A stretch of DNA of 54,599 bases, taken from Frateuria sp. Soil773. Its GTDB lineage: Bacteria > Pseudomonadota > Gammaproteobacteria > Xanthomonadales > Rhodanobacteraceae. Position numbers and translations under genes: made by a program. Below, in pieces: positions 1-9,174 of the stretch (positions within the stretch are counted from its first letter, which is position 1; the number at the start of each line of letters is the position of its first letter). The notes beneath the pieces were generated by a model. The model made no database searches. It saw nothing but the letters and a program-made list of their open reading frames with translations, and was not told the origin of the DNA. The stretch lies in assembly GCF_001428405.1 (NCBI RefSeq), contig NZ_LMSL01000041.1, positions 261,659 to 316,257 of the forward strand, given 5' to 3'.

Positions 1-86
1 TCGACTACCGCAACGCCCGCCCGAAGTACCTCGAGGCGTTCTGGAACCTCGTCAACTGGGACTTCGCGGCGAAGAACCTCGCCTGA
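1..86 (+). CDS. sodB: Fe-type superoxide dismutase, C-terminal fragment
   Basis: Only the last 27 residues are inside the window, read in the frame beginning at base 3 and ending at TGA 84-86. They carry the C-terminal signature of Fe/Mn superoxide dismutases (DYRNARPKY, then FWNLVNWDFAAKNLA), which lies very close to the E. coli SodB tail. The enzyme dismutates superoxide to peroxide and oxygen in the cytoplasm. The metal-binding DxWEHAYY motif lies just outside the window, so metal specificity cannot be checked here. A strong hairpin terminator follows 30 bases downstream. Confidence 0.85.
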   Translation, partial: DYRNARPKYLEAFWNLVNWDFAAKNLA

Positions 87-116
87 CCGCGACGCCTGCC
101 GCCAGGCAGGCCCATC

Positions 117-162
117 GACAAACAAAAGGCGGAGCCGTTGCCGGCTCCGCCTTTTGTTTGTC
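117..162. terminator. Bidirectional intrinsic terminator between sodB and purK
   Basis: This is a perfect 20-bp inverted repeat (117-136 with 143-162) around a 6-base loop. The GC-rich core (GGCGGAGCC/GGCTCCGCC) is flanked by an A-rich arm on the left and CTTTTGTTTG on the right. The T-rich tail appears on whichever strand is transcribed, so it can end both sodB (plus) and purK (minus, stop at 188). Confidence 0.9.
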
Positions 163-187
163 CTCGACGCACCGGATGCGGGCGCGC

Positions 188-1348
188 CTACCGGTCCTTC
201 AGGACCTGCAGCGCCGGCGCGACCTGCGCCCCGCGCCCCAGCGCCTGCGCCACCGCGTCCAGCCTCGCCGCGAGCTGGTGCGCATCCGGTGCGCACACGG
301 TGGCGTGCCCCACCTTGCGCCCCGGCCGCGACTGCTTGCCGTAGTCGTGCCAGTGTGCATCGGCCGCGGCAAGCACCGGCGTGGCATCGGGCAGCTCGCC
401 GATCCAGTTGAACATCGCCGACGACCCGCGTGCGGAGATGTCGCCGAGCGGGAGGCCCAGCACCGCGCGCACGTGGTTCTCGAACTGGCTGGCCAGCGCG
501 CCCTCGATCGTCCAGTGGCCGGAGTTGTGCACGCGCGGCGCCATCTCGTTGCCGAGCAGCTCGCCGTCCTTCACGAACAGCTCCAGCGCGAACACACCCA
601 CGTAGCCCAGCCGCTCGGCCAGCGTGCGGGCCAGGTCGGTCGCGCGCGCCTGCAGGGCCCCCACGTCCGGCGCCGGCGCCAGGCTCAGCGAGAGCACGCC
701 GTCGGTATGCCAGTTCTGGGTCAGCGGCCAGGTGCGGAAATCGCCGTCGCGGCTGCGCACCGCGATCACCGACAGCTCGCGCTCGAACGGCACGAAGGCC
801 TCGAGGATCAGCCCGTGCGCGCTCGCCTGCGCGCCGAGCGCGGCCCAGGCCGCGTCGGCGTCGGCCAGCGCGCGCAACCGGAACTGCCCCTTGCCGTCGT
901 AGCCGAGCCGGCGCGTCTTCAGCACCGCCGGCGCACCGATGGCAGCCAGCGCGCGGTCCAGGTCGGCCCGGGTTTCGATCGCCATGAACGCGGGCGTATC
1001 CAGGCCGCATTCGCGGAACAGGGTCTTCTCGGCCAGCCGGTCCTGCGCCACCGCCAGGGCCTGCGGCGCCGGGAACACCGCCACCCGCCCGGCCAGCCAG
1101 TGCGCCGTCTCGGCCGGCACGTTCTCGAAATCGAAGGTGACCACGTCGACCCGGCGCGCGAAATCCTCCAGCGCCGCGTAGTCGGTCCAGTCGGCCACCA
1201 CCAACGGCGCGACCTGGCCGGCGCAGGCGTCGGCGGCGCTGTCCACCACCAGGGTCTTCACGCCCAGCGGCGCGGCGGCCAGGGCCAGCATGCGCGCGAG
1301 CTGGCCGCCGCCAAGGATGCCCAGTACGGGTTGATGGCGCTCGCTCAC
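188..1348 (-). CDS. purK: 5-(carboxyamino)imidazole ribonucleotide synthase
   Basis: PurK makes N5-carboxyaminoimidazole ribonucleotide from AIR, bicarbonate and ATP in de novo purine synthesis. The 386-residue product opens with the family [11 protein letters not shown] (residues 10-20) and has an ATP-grasp body, including [12 protein letters not shown] in the ATP-binding region and [14 protein letters not shown] near the active site. The chosen start is GTG at 1346-1348, which overlaps the purE TGA as GTGA, indicating translational coupling behind purE. An open frame continues far upstream but has no family similarity there. Length matches bacterial PurK (about 355-390). Confidence 0.95.
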   Translation of the reverse strand: MSERHQPVLGILGGGQLARMLALAAAPLGVKTLVVDSAADACAGQVAPLVVADWTDYAALEDFARRVDVVTFDFENVPAETAHWLAGRVAVFPAPQALAVAQDRLAEKTLFRECGLDTPAFMAIETRADLDRALAAIGAPAVLKTRRLGYDGKGQFRLRALADADAAWAALGAQASAHGLILEAFVPFERELSVIAVRSRDGDFRTWPLTQNWHTDGVLSLSLAPAPDVGALQARATDLARTLAERLGYVGVFALELFVKDGELLGNEMAPRVHNSGHWTIEGALASQFENHVRAVLGLPLGDISARGSSAMFNWIGELPDATPVLAAADAHWHDYGKQSRPGRKVGHATVCAPDAHQLAARLDAVAQALGRGAQVAPALQVLKDR

Positions 1349-1848
1349 GTGCGCGGGTCCGGCCGGTCGAGCACGCCCTGGGTCTGGCGCCGGCGGAAAT
1401 CGTCCAGCGCGTCGGCCAGCGCGGGATCGTGCAGCGCCAGCACCGCCGCGGCGAGCAGCCCGGCGTTCACCGCGCCGGCGCGGCCGATCGCCAGCGTGCC
1501 GACCGGGATGCCGGCCGGCATCTGCGCGATCGACAGCAGCGAATCCATGCCGTTGAGCGCCTTCGACTGCACCGGCACGCCGAACACCGGCAATCGCGTC
1601 TTGGCCGCCAGCATGCCCGGCAGGTGCGCGGCGCCGCCGGCGCCGGCGACGATCACCTCGATCCCGCGCGCCGCCGCTTCCTCGGCGTAGCGGAACAGCA
1701 GGTCCGGCGTGCGGTGGGCGGATACCACCCGCACTTCGTGCGGCACGCCCAGCTCGTCGAGTACGCCGGCCGCGTGCTCCATCGTTTCCCAGTCCGAGCG
1801 CGAGCCCATTACCACGCCGACGCGTGGTGATTTGGCAGTCGAAGTCAT
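1345..1848 (-). CDS. purE: N5-carboxyaminoimidazole ribonucleotide mutase
   Basis: PurE moves the carboxylate of N5-CAIR to C4 to give CAIR, the step after PurK. Its 167 residues contain the class I signatures GSRSD (15-19), SAHRTP with the catalytic histidine at 45, GGAAHLPG and GVPVQS. The gene is first in a two-gene minus-strand purE-purK operon, with a 4-base stop/start overlap into purK. Divergent transcription from the Trm112-like gene leaves only 61 bases between the two starts, so their promoters must overlap. Confidence 0.96.
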   Translation of the reverse strand: MTSTAKSPRVGVVMGSRSDWETMEHAAGVLDELGVPHEVRVVSAHRTPDLLFRYAEEAAARGIEVIVAGAGGAAHLPGMLAAKTRLPVFGVPVQSKALNGMDSLLSIAQMPAGIPVGTLAIGRAGAVNAGLLAAAVLALHDPALADALDDFRRRQTQGVLDRPDPRT

Positions 1849-1871
1849 GGTCCCGCCATTCCAAAAAGGCT

Positions 1872-1877
1872 ATTGTA
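1872..1877 (-). promoter_or_regulatory. purE: Candidate -10 element for purEK
   Basis: On the minus strand TACAAT (5 of 6 to TATAAT) lies 23 bases before the purE ATG. No good -35 hexamer is seen 17 bases further up. The site sits inside the 61-base divergent spacer, and a plus-strand TATTGT overlaps it. Tentative. Confidence 0.35.
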
Positions 1878-1909
1878 CGGGCTTTCCGCATTCCGGCACG
1901 ATCCGCTCC

Positions 1910-2182
1910 ATGGACAAGCGCCTGCTCGACATCCTGTGCTGCCCGGTCAGCAAGACTCCCGTCCGCCTGCTCGGCAAGAGCGAGCTGGACGCGCTCAATG
2001 CCGCCATCGAACAGGGCCAGGTGGACACGGTGGCCGGCGCCCCGGTGCGCCAGCGGCTGGGCGAGGGCCTGATCACGACCGACCGCAAGGTGATCTACCG
2101 CATCGACGACGGCATCCCGGTGATGCTGCCGGAGGAAGGCATCGGCACGGTGCAGCTGCGCGATTTCCCGCCGGCCGCCTGA
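1910..2182 (+). CDS. Trm112-like (UPF0434/YcaR family) small protein
   Basis: This is a 90-residue cytoplasmic protein beginning MDKRLLDILCCPVSKTPV, the usual N-terminus of the bacterial Trm112/UPF0434 family. It continues with the conserved LITTDRKVIYRIDDGIPVMLPEEGI block. Family members have a small zinc-ribbon-like fold. In eukaryotes and archaea Trm112 activates methyltransferases, while the bacterial role is not established. It carries adjacent cysteines in LCCP (residues 10-11), and a longer central helix (about residues 25-52) than the E. coli protein. It is not next to lpxK/kdsB, where many proteobacteria keep it, but is divergent from purE. ATG 1910 is the only start giving the family N-terminus. 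Confidence 0.85.
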   Translation: MDKRLLDILCCPVSKTPVRLLGKSELDALNAAIEQGQVDTVAGAPVRQRLGEGLITTDRKVIYRIDDGIPVMLPEEGIGTVQLRDFPPAA

Positions 2183-2261
2183 GCGGCGGCCCGTATCCAC
2201 GGAAATGGCGCTCCACGGCCGTTTCCGGTCCGCAAATGTGAGCCGTTCGACCCTGGCGCGA

Positions 2262-2276
2262 CATGACATGGTCATG
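2262..2276. repeat. Short inverted repeat upstream of the DUF1631 gene
   Basis: CATGAC-ATG-GTCATG is a 6-bp perfect dyad 69 bases before the DUF1631 start. It could be an operator half-site pair or chance. Nothing else in the spacer was recognised. Confidence 0.3.
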
Positions 2277-2344
2277 CCTTTTCGCTTATCGTCAGGCGTC
2301 GGACGGCGTTTTGTCCGCGATCGCAGACGGCACGCTTCAGGGGT

Positions 2345-4594
2345 GTGGCGGTGAAAGAAGCCAGTGAGCCATCCAAGATAGTCAACCTGAGCCAGCGGCT
2401 TGATCCTTCCAGCCAGCGGGTCGGCGACCTGCTGAACGCCGTGCGCGGCGTGGCCGGGCGCCGCCTGCAGCAGTTGCTCGGCAACATGTTCGAGCACGTC
2501 GACGACGCCCTGTTCGACCTGGCCGAGAAGGCCGAGAACAACGCCGCGCAGATGCACTACTTCGACGGCATGCGCGAGGTGCGCAAGCGCCGCCCGGCGG
2601 TCGAGCGCAACTACCTGACCCAGGTCAACCGCGAACTGGCCGACATGACCATGGGCCAGCGCCAGGCCGCGCCGGAAGCCCTGCCCGGCGGCCCGATCGA
2701 GCTGGCCCTGGTGGCCGACAACGAGCTGGAGGAGTCGCTGGCGATCACCAGCATGATCGGCAAGAACGAATCGCGCTTGGCGCGCGACCTGTTCGCGGTC
2801 AACCAGCGGCTGTCGGTGATCTGCGGCGGCCTCAAGATCGACGAGGCGAACAACCCGATCGCCCCGGCCGCGCTGGCCCAGGCCTTCCGCCAGGCGATGC
2901 GCGAGCTGACCGCGGACATGCGCGTCAAGCTAATCATCTACAAGCTGTTCGACCGCTACGTGCTGTCCGCGCTGGAAGACCTCTACCAGGACGTCAACGC
3001 CGAGCTGATCCGCGCCGGCGTGCTGCCGCAGCTACGCCACGAGATCGTCCGCGGCGGTGCGGCCAAGGCGGTCGGCGACGGCGCCCCGCGCGGCGCGGAG
3101 GGAACGCCCGGCGCCGACGAGGCGGTCGAGGTCTCCGACGACCTGCTGCAGACCCTGCGCAGCCTGTTCAACGCCCGCCGCCACCCGGCCGGCGAGACAG
3201 GCGCGATCGCCGGCTCGATGTCGATTCCCACGGCGAACGAGCTGCTGGGCGCGCTCAGCGTCCTGCAGAGCCAGCTCGCCAGCGGCCCGCTGCCGGTGCA
3301 GGACCTGGACACCGCGGCGCTGAACCGCGAAGTGGCCCAGTTGAAGGAGCACCTGCTCAGCCAGCTCGGTGCCCTGCGCGGCGAACGTCCGGGCCAGGTC
3401 GCCACGATCGACGAAGACACCATCGACCTGGTCGGCATGTTGTTCGAGTTCATCCTCGAGGACCGCAACCTGCCGGCCGAGATGCAGGTGCTGCTCGCAC
3501 GCCTGCAGATCCCCTACCTGAAGGCCGCGATCATCGATCGCCGGCTGTTCGCCCATCGCCAGCACCCGGCCCGCCGGCTGCTGGACAGCCTCGCGGAACT
3601 GGCCAAGGGCTGGTCGGCCGAATCCGACCGCGACCACCGCGTCCACGAAAAGGTGAAGTCGGTCGTCGACCGCCTGCTGCACGACTTCGACGACGACATG
3701 GGCATCTTCGAGCGGCTCGGCCAGGAACTGCAGGAGTTCCACGACCTCAGCCGCCGCCGCGCCGAACTGGCCGAGCAGCGCGTGGCCGAGTCCACCCGCG
3801 GCCGCGAGCGCCTGGAACAGGCCCGCCGCCGCGCCGCGCGCGAGATCCTCGACCGCATCGGCGGGCAGACCCTGCCGCCGCTGGTCCACGGCGTGCTGGC
3901 CCGCGCCTGGGCCAACTACCTCGTGCTGACGATCCTGCGCCAGGGCGAGGAGTCGACGGAATTCGCCGAGGCGCTGCGCTTCATCAACGAATTCATCGCC
4001 AGCACCCGGCCGGCCCGCGACCCGGAGAGCCAGCGCCAGCTTCGGCAGATGCTGCCCGGCATCGAGCGCGCGCTGCGCCGCGGGCTGGCCAACGTCGCCT
4101 TCCAGGAAAGCGACATCGAGCGCCTGCTGGGCCAGTTGCACACCTATTACCGCCAGCAGCTCGGCGAGGTCGTCGAAGATACGCCCCAGGAAGCGGCACC
4201 GCTGCCGATCCCCGACAGCATCCAGCCGATCGTCGAGGCCGAGGCGCCGGTCATCGCCGCCGAGGCGGAGCAGCTCGCCAACCCACCGCAGGACCTGCCC
4301 GAACTGGAGCAGGTGGCCGCGCTGAAGCCGGGCACCTGGCTGGAGTTCTGCCCCACCGGCGATGCGAACGAGCGCGCCAAGCTGTCGTGGATCAGCCCGA
4401 TGAGCGGCCGCTACCTGTTCGTCAACCGCCGCGGCCTCAAGGTGGCCGACTACGCGCCGCACGAGCTGGCCGCGGCGCTGGCCGCCGGCAGCGCGCGCGT
4501 GCTCGCCTCCGAACCGCTGTTCGACCGCGCCCTGGATGCCATCGTCGGCCGCCTCAGCCAGGCGGCCCCGGCCGATGACACGGATACCGAATGA
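2345..4594 (+). CDS. DUF1631 family protein
   Basis: A large 749-residue cytoplasmic protein of the DUF1631 family, common in Xanthomonadales and Pseudomonas and without a settled function. It has no signal peptide or membrane segment and is mostly helical. Acidic and Glu/Arg-rich helical stretches (for example around 480-520, [11 protein letters not shown]) suggest coiled coil. Residues about 655-735 form a C-terminal beta-rich module ([30 protein letters not shown]) resembling a PilZ-like barrel. The classic PilZ RxxxR and DxSxxG motifs are not obvious, so cyclic-di-GMP binding is not claimed. The start is GTG 2345, with GTG 2351 equally possible. The stop overlaps the nadC ATG (ATGA), so the two are coupled. 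Confidence 0.85.
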   Translation: MAVKEASEPSKIVNLSQRLDPSSQRVGDLLNAVRGVAGRRLQQLLGNMFEHVDDALFDLAEKAENNAAQMHYFDGMREVRKRRPAVERNYLTQVNRELADMTMGQRQAAPEALPGGPIELALVADNELEESLAITSMIGKNESRLARDLFAVNQRLSVICGGLKIDEANNPIAPAALAQAFRQAMRELTADMRVKLIIYKLFDRYVLSALEDLYQDVNAELIRAGVLPQLRHEIVRGGAAKAVGDGAPRGAEGTPGADEAVEVSDDLLQTLRSLFNARRHPAGETGAIAGSMSIPTANELLGALSVLQSQLASGPLPVQDLDTAALNREVAQLKEHLLSQLGALRGERPGQVATIDEDTIDLVGMLFEFILEDRNLPAEMQVLLARLQIPYLKAAIIDRRLFAHRQHPARRLLDSLAELAKGWSAESDRDHRVHEKVKSVVDRLLHDFDDDMGIFERLGQELQEFHDLSRRRAELAEQRVAESTRGRERLEQARRRAAREILDRIGGQTLPPLVHGVLARAWANYLVLTILRQGEESTEFAEALRFINEFIASTRPARDPESQRQLRQMLPGIERALRRGLANVAFQESDIERLLGQLHTYYRQQLGEVVEDTPQEAAPLPIPDSIQPIVEAEAPVIAAEAEQLANPPQDLPELEQVAALKPGTWLEFCPTGDANERAKLSWISPMSGRYLFVNRRGLKVADYAPHELAAALAAGSARVLASEPLFDRALDAIVGRLSQAAPADDTDTE

Positions 4595-5448
4595 CTGCCA
4601 AGCTTGCGCTCGACCCGCCCGCCCCCCCGCTGATCGACGCCGACGTCGCCCGCGCCTTCGCCGAGGACCTCGGCAGCGGCGACGCCACCGCCGACCTGCT
4701 GCCCGCCGACGCCCAGGCGCATGCCGCGCTGACCTCCCGCGAGTCCGCGGTGATCGCCGGCATTCCCTGGTTCGACGCCTGCTTCCGCAAGCTCGACCCG
4801 GACGTGCGCATCGACTGGAAGGTCGCCGACGGCGAGCGCGTGGCGGCCGGCAGCGTGATCTGCGAACTGCGCGGCCGCGCGCGGGCCCTGGTCAGCGCGG
4901 AGCGTTCGGCGCTGAACTTCCTGCAGTTGCTGTCCGGCACCGCGACGATCACCGCCGCGCACGTCGCCGCCGTCGCCGGCACCGCGGTGCGCGTGCTCGA
5001 TACGCGCAAGACCCTGCCCGGCCTGCGCCTGGCGCAGAAGTACGCGGTGCGCTGCGGCGGCGGCCACAACCACCGGATCGGCCTGTACGACGCGATCCTG
5101 GTGAAGGAAAACCACATCATCGCCGCAGGCGGCATCGACGCCGCGGTCGCGGCGGCCCGCCTCCGGCATCCGGACCTGCTGCTGGAAGTGGAGGTGGAAA
5201 ACCTCGACGAGCTGCGCCAGGCGATCGCCGCCGGGGTCGACCGGATCATGCTGGACAACTTCACCCCGGACCTGATGCGCGAAGCCGTGGCCCTCGCCGC
5301 CGGGCGGGTTCCGCTGGAGGTTTCCGGCAACGTCGACCTGGACAGCATCGGCGAGCTGGCACGCACCGGCGTCGACTTCATCTCGGTCGGCGCACTGACC
5401 AAGCACGTGCGCGCCGTCGACCTCTCGCTGCGCCTGCGGCTGGACTGA
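4591..5448 (+). CDS. nadC: Nicotinate-nucleotide pyrophosphorylase (carboxylating)
   Basis: NadC (quinolinate phosphoribosyltransferase) converts quinolinate and PRPP to nicotinate mononucleotide in de novo NAD synthesis. The 285-residue product shows the expected [23 protein letters not shown] and LVKENHI motifs that bind quinolinate and PRPP, and [10 protein letters not shown] and MLDNF in the barrel. Length is typical. It starts with ATG overlapping the DUF1631 stop. nadA and nadB are not in the window. Confidence 0.96.
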   Translation: MTAKLALDPPAPPLIDADVARAFAEDLGSGDATADLLPADAQAHAALTSRESAVIAGIPWFDACFRKLDPDVRIDWKVADGERVAAGSVICELRGRARALVSAERSALNFLQLLSGTATITAAHVAAVAGTAVRVLDTRKTLPGLRLAQKYAVRCGGGHNHRIGLYDAILVKENHIIAAGGIDAAVAAARLRHPDLLLEVEVENLDELRQAIAAGVDRIMLDNFTPDLMREAVALAAGRVPLEVSGNVDLDSIGELARTGVDFISVGALTKHVRAVDLSLRLRLD

Positions 5449-5503
5449 GCCACCTTCCCGGCGCCCGCTTGCGTACGCCCGACCGCGTACCCACACTGCC
5501 GCG

Positions 5504-5950
5504 ATGGGTAAATTCGGCGACCTTTTCCTGCTGCTCGCGTTCGGCGCCCTCGTCGGCCTGTGGCTGAAGCTGATCCGCGCGCGCGAGCATGCCGTGGCCG
5601 AGGCGCGCCGGCAGTGCGAACGCCACGGCCTGCAACTGCTGGACGAGAGCGTGGGCCTGCGCGGCCTGCGCCTGCGCCGCCGCGACGGGCTGAAGCTGGA
5701 GCGCTGCTACGGCTTCGAGGTGAGCGTGGACGGCGACGACCGCCAGCCCGGCCGGATCTGGATGGCCGGCGGCGCAATGAGCGGACTGAGCCTGCCCACC
5801 CTCGAATCGGGACCGGCGGAACATCCGCCCATCGAGCATCCGTCCGGCCTCCCTTCAGCCGCCGGGGCGCCCGACGAACCGGACTCCCGCCCGCTGCCGG
5901 ACAACGTCATCTCGCTGCGCCGGTTCCGCGACGAGCGCAAGGGACAGTGA
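5504..5950 (+). CDS. DUF3301 family membrane-anchored protein
   Basis: A 148-residue protein with one N-terminal transmembrane segment (about residues 5-22, FLLLAFGALVGLWLKLI) and a short cytoplasmic or periplasmic domain. That domain contains the family block CERHGLQLLDESVGLRGLRLRR and RCYGFEVSVDGDDRQPGRIWM. This matches DUF3301, a proteobacterial family of unknown role. A Pro-rich tail (about 95-130) ends in LPDNVISLRRFRDERK. The gene lies 55 bases after nadC on the same strand and ends 34 bases from the convergent sspB. Confidence 0.75.
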   Translation: MGKFGDLFLLLAFGALVGLWLKLIRAREHAVAEARRQCERHGLQLLDESVGLRGLRLRRRDGLKLERCYGFEVSVDGDDRQPGRIWMAGGAMSGLSLPTLESGPAEHPPIEHPSGLPSAAGAPDEPDSRPLPDNVISLRRFRDERKGQ

Positions 5951-5984
5951 GCTTCTTCCGCCACCGGCGCAGGCCGGCGGCCGG

Positions 5985-6434
5985 TCATTTCACCACGCGC
6001 AGGTGCGGCGTGCCGCGGCGCGGCTTGTCGCCGTCGTCGTCGCCGGGAGGAACCGGCGGGGTGCCGTCCGGCTCCGGGGACGGCGGCGGCGGTGCGTCGC
6101 CTCCTTCCTCGGCGGGGAACATCATGCCCTGACCGTTTTCCTGCGCGTACAGCGCCAGCACCGCCTGCACCGGGATGTGGATCGCCTGGCTGACGCCGGA
6201 AAAGCGCGCCTGGAAACTGATCCACTCGTTGCCCAGGTCGAGGTTCGCCACCGCACGCATCGCCAGGTTGAGCACCACCTGGCCGTTCTTGACCACCTGC
6301 GGCGGCACGCGCACGCCGTCGACCGTGGCGTCAACCAGCACGTAGGGAGTGAGGTTGTTGTCGCTGATCCAGTCGTAGATCGCCCGCAGCAGGTAGGGGC
6401 GGTTGGAGGTCATCGGTACGGCTTCGTCGTTCAT
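5985..6434 (-). CDS. sspB: ClpXP protease specificity-enhancing factor SspB
   Basis: SspB is the adaptor that binds ssrA-tagged peptides and delivers them to ClpXP. The substrate-binding domain spans residues 8-110 (SNRPYLLRAIYDWISDNNLTPYVLVDA, RFSGVSQAIHIPVQAVLALYAQENGQGM). A flexible Pro/Asp-rich linker follows. The last residues (RRGTPHLRVVK) match the C-terminal XB motif that docks on the ClpX zinc-binding domain. ATG 6432-6434 overlaps the sspA stop as ATGA. An internal ATG at 6411-6413 (MTSNRPYLL) is the start used by many relatives and gives 142 residues. Confidence 0.93.
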   Translation of the reverse strand: MNDEAVPMTSNRPYLLRAIYDWISDNNLTPYVLVDATVDGVRVPPQVVKNGQVVLNLAMRAVANLDLGNEWISFQARFSGVSQAIHIPVQAVLALYAQENGQGMMFPAEEGGDAPPPPSPEPDGTPPVPPGDDDGDKPRRGTPHLRVVK

Positions 6435-7057
6435 TGCGGCCGCATGGCCCTTTCTTCGGCGGTGAGACTGCGGGCATAGCCCTGGCTGTGGAACAGGCGC
6501 TCGCCGTAGTCGACGATCGGCTTGCCCTCGCGGCCCAGCTCCACGCCCAGCCAGGGCAGGCGCCAGACCACCGGGGCGACCAGGCAGTCGATCAGACTCA
6601 TCTCGGGGTTGAGGAAGAACTTCGCGGCCTTGAACAGCGGCAGCGAAGCCAGCAGTTGCTCGCGCAGCCGCTTGCGCGCCGCGTCCGCAGGGCGGCCGCC
6701 GGCACGGATGGCATCCACTTCCGGCAGCCAGTCGCGCTCGATGCGCACCGCGGCCAGCCGCAGCCGTGCGCGCGACAGCGGGTCGATCGGCATCAGCGGC
6801 GGATGCGGATAACGCTCGTCCAGGTACTCGCAGATCACCGCGGTGTCGTACAGGCTGAGCTCGCGGTCGACCAGGGTTGGCGTATTGCCGTAGGGATTGA
6901 GGTCGATCAGGTCTTCGGGGGGACGGGCCGGGTCGACCTGCACCCGCTCGTAGCTGACACCCTTGGCGGCCAGCACCAGCCGGACACGATGGCACTGGAT
7001 GTCATCGGCGGTGGTGTACAGGGTGAGTACGGCACGCGAACGAGCGCTTTGGACCAT
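6431..7057 (-). CDS. sspA: Stringent starvation protein A (GST-fold RNA polymerase-associated)
   Basis: A 208-residue protein with an N-terminal thioredoxin-like half (VLTLYTTADDIQCHRVRLVLAAKGVSYE, NPYGNTPTLVDREL) and a helical C-terminal half. It is SspA, which binds RNA polymerase and supports starvation and acid survival in E. coli. The start ATG at 7055-7057 has GGGGAG 7 bases upstream; an ATG 18 bases earlier has no ribosome site. It follows petC on the same strand with 70 bases between, and overlaps sspB by 4 bases. The petABC-sspAB order is conserved in gamma- and betaproteobacteria. Confidence 0.93.
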   Translation of the reverse strand: MVQSARSRAVLTLYTTADDIQCHRVRLVLAAKGVSYERVQVDPARPPEDLIDLNPYGNTPTLVDRELSLYDTAVICEYLDERYPHPPLMPIDPLSRARLRLAAVRIERDWLPEVDAIRAGGRPADAARKRLREQLLASLPLFKAAKFFLNPEMSLIDCLVAPVVWRLPWLGVELGREGKPIVDYGERLFHSQGYARSLTAEERAMRPQ

Positions 7058-7077
7058 GCATGGTCTCCCCATCAACC

Positions 7078-7106
7078 GGCAGGGCGGCGCCAGGCGCCAC
7101 CCTGCC
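7078..7106 (-). terminator. GC hairpin between petC and sspA
   Basis: On the minus strand a 14-base arm pairs with its neighbour (7093-7106 with 7078-7091, one G-U pair) around a tight loop, between the petC stop and the sspA ribosome site. It has no T-tract, so it may attenuate transcription or protect the petC 3' end rather than terminate fully. Confidence 0.4.
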
Positions 7107-7127
7107 CATCATGACCGGACGGCGTCC

Positions 7128-7859
7128 TCAGTGGACGTCCTTCCAGTATTCCTTCTTGAGCATATAGGCGAGCAGGCTGAAGCCGGCCAGGAACAGCAGC
7201 ACCCAGATACCGTACTTCTGGCGCTGCAACGCGGCAGGCTCCGAGACGTATTCCAGGAAGCTGGTGAGGTCGCGCGTGGCCTGGCGGTACTGCTCCGGGG
7301 TCATCTTGCCCGGCGAGGACAGCTCGAGCTTCTCGATCTCATCCTCGCTGCCCGGCTTCTTCACCGCGGTCTGCACGCCCTGCAGCTCCCACATCGGGAA
7401 CGGCATGGAGGCGTTCGGGAACACCGAGTTGTTCCAGCCCACCGGGCGGCTCGGATCGACGTAGAACGAGTTGAGGTAGGCGTTGACCCAGTCGGCGGTC
7501 TTCGCGCGCACTTCCAGCGACAGGTCCGGCGGTGCCTTGCCGAACCACTGCTTGGCCGAGTCCTCCGGCATGTGCGAAACCACCGTCTCGCCGAACTTGG
7601 CGCCGGTGAAGTTCAGGTTCTGCATCACTTCCTGCTCGGACAGGCCCAGATCCTCGGCGATACGCGAATAACGCACGTACTTCAGCGAGTGGCAGCCCAC
7701 GCAGTAGTTGAAGAACAGCCGGGCGCCGCGCTGCAGCGAAGCCTGGTCGCTCACGCTGGTGCCGGCCGGCGGCAGCCCGCCCTCTTCCGAGGCCTGGACG
7801 GATGCGCTGCCCAGCAGCAGGCCGAACGCCAGCGCAAGCGAGAAGATGTAGTGCTTCAT
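7128..7859 (-). CDS. petC: Cytochrome c1 of the bc1 complex
   Basis: This is the c-type haem subunit of ubiquinol-cytochrome c reductase. The 243-residue precursor has a signal peptide (KHYIFSLALAFGLLLGSASVQA) and a haem attachment site CVGCH about 50 residues in. It also has the methionine-ligand region NASMPFPMWEL and a C-terminal membrane anchor (YGIWVLLFLAGFSLLAYML). It transfers electrons from the Rieske centre to soluble or membrane cytochromes in the periplasm. ATG 7857-7859 gives a proper signal peptide. An ATG 21 bases upstream would overlap the petB stop and add MTKRQLH. Confidence 0.95.
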   Translation of the reverse strand: MKHYIFSLALAFGLLLGSASVQASEEGGLPPAGTSVSDQASLQRGARLFFNYCVGCHSLKYVRYSRIAEDLGLSEQEVMQNLNFTGAKFGETVVSHMPEDSAKQWFGKAPPDLSLEVRAKTADWVNAYLNSFYVDPSRPVGWNNSVFPNASMPFPMWELQGVQTAVKKPGSEDEIEKLELSSPGKMTPEQYRQATRDLTSFLEYVSEPAALQRQKYGIWVLLFLAGFSLLAYMLKKEYWKDVH

Positions 7860-7872
7860 GTGGAGCTGCCGC

Positions 7873-9174
7873 TTAGTCATGCATCGTCACCCGTTCCGGA
7901 ACCGGCTTGGTCTTTTCCCAGCCGAGGCGTGTATAGAACCAGAGGAACACGAAGAACCCGAAGTACAGCAGGGTCATCGCGCGGCCGAACAGGTTCTCCC
8001 AGAACGTGACGTCGACATTGCCGAACCACTCCGGAATCACCTCGGCGGTGATGCCCGCGCCGACGGCACCGAGCATGAAGAACGACACCACGAACAGCCC
8101 CAGCGCCACCTTGTAGCCGGTGCCGCGGTAGCGGATGGACTTGACCTTGCCCGCGTCGATCCACGGCAGCACGAACAGCACCGCGATCGCGCCGAACATG
8201 CCCAGCACGCCCCACACGGCGGTGCCGAAGAACGAGGGGATCATGCGCAGGATCGCGTAGAACGGGGTGAAGTACCACACCGGCTTGATGTGCGACGGCG
8301 TCGCCAGGTTGTTCGCCGGGATGAAGTTGTCGTGCTCCAGGAACCAGCCGCCGAAGGTCGGCGCGAAGAAGATGATGAACGCCGCGATCATCAGGAAGAA
8401 GCCCACGCCGACCAGGTCCTTCACCGTGTAGTACGGGTGGAACGGGATGCCGTCGGCCGGCTTGAGCGCGTCCCAGCGGTTGCCCTTCGGGCCCTTCTTG
8501 ATCTCCACGCCGTCCGGGTTGTTCGAGCCCACCTCGTGCAGCGCGGCGATGTGCAGCACCACCAGCAGCAGCAGCACCAGCGGCAGCGCGATCACGTGCA
8601 GCGCGAAGAAGCGGTTGAGCGTGGCGTCGGCCGGGATGTAGTCGCCCATGATCCACTGCACCAGCGTGTCGCCGATGACCGGGATGGTGCCGAACAGCGA
8701 GATGATCACCTTGGCGCCCCAGAACGACATGTTGCCCCACGGCAGCACATAGCCCATGAAGGCTTCGGCCATCAGCACCAGGAAGATCAGCATGCCGAGG
8801 ATCCACACCAGCTCACGCGGCTTCTTGTACGAGCCGTACATCAGGCCGCGGAACATGTGCAGGAACACCACCACGAAGAACAGCGAGGCGCCGGTGGAGT
8901 GCATGTAGCGGATCAGCCAGCCCCACTCCACGTCGCGCATGATGTACTCGACCGAGGCGAACGCTTCCGCCGCGCTGGTCTTGTAGTTCATGGTGAGGAA
9001 GATGCCGGTGACGATCTGGTTGACCAGCACCAGGATGGCCAGCGAGCCGAAGTAGTACCAGAGGTTGAAGTTCTTCGGCGCGTAGTACTCGGTCATGTGC
9101 TTGCGGTACGCCGGCATCATGTTCGGCGCGCGCTCGTTGACCCAGTTGCCGATGTTGGTGAAGACGTTAGCCAT
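7873..9174 (-). CDS. petB: Cytochrome b of the bc1 complex
   Basis: The core membrane subunit of ubiquinol-cytochrome c reductase, 433 residues with about eight transmembrane helices. It carries the two haem b groups and the Qo and Qi sites. The haem-ligating histidine pairs are in the helices HSTGASLFFVVVFLHMFRG and HVIALPLVLLLLVVLHIAALH. The Qo-site tetrapeptide is PVWY rather than PEWY, a variant known from beta/gammaproteobacterial enzymes. Its start overlaps the petA stop (TGATG), and its stop lies 13 bases before the petC start. Confidence 0.97.
   Translation of the reverse strand: MANVFTNIGNWVNERAPNMMPAYRKHMTEYYAPKNFNLWYYFGSLAILVLVNQIVTGIFLTMNYKTSAAEAFASVEYIMRDVEWGWLIRYMHSTGASLFFVVVFLHMFRGLMYGSYKKPRELVWILGMLIFLVLMAEAFMGYVLPWGNMSFWGAKVIISLFGTIPVIGDTLVQWIMGDYIPADATLNRFFALHVIALPLVLLLLVVLHIAALHEVGSNNPDGVEIKKGPKGNRWDALKPADGIPFHPYYTVKDLVGVGFFLMIAAFIIFFAPTFGGWFLEHDNFIPANNLATPSHIKPVWYFTPFYAILRMIPSFFGTAVWGVLGMFGAIAVLFVLPWIDAGKVKSIRYRGTGYKVALGLFVVSFFMLGAVGAGITAEVIPEWFGNVDVTFWENLFGRAMTLLYFGFFVFLWFYTRLGWEKTKPVPERVTMHD

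Noticed and set aside
1349-2557. Minus-strand frame extending purK upstream to about 789 residues
   Set aside because: The extension runs through purE and the Trm112-like gene in another frame and has no family similarity. High GC removes stop codons.
3032-4462. Long minus-strand frame opposite the DUF1631 gene
   Set aside because: Codon-position shadow of the sense gene, rich in Arg/Ala/Gln/Leu with no domain. The plus-strand product is a full family member.
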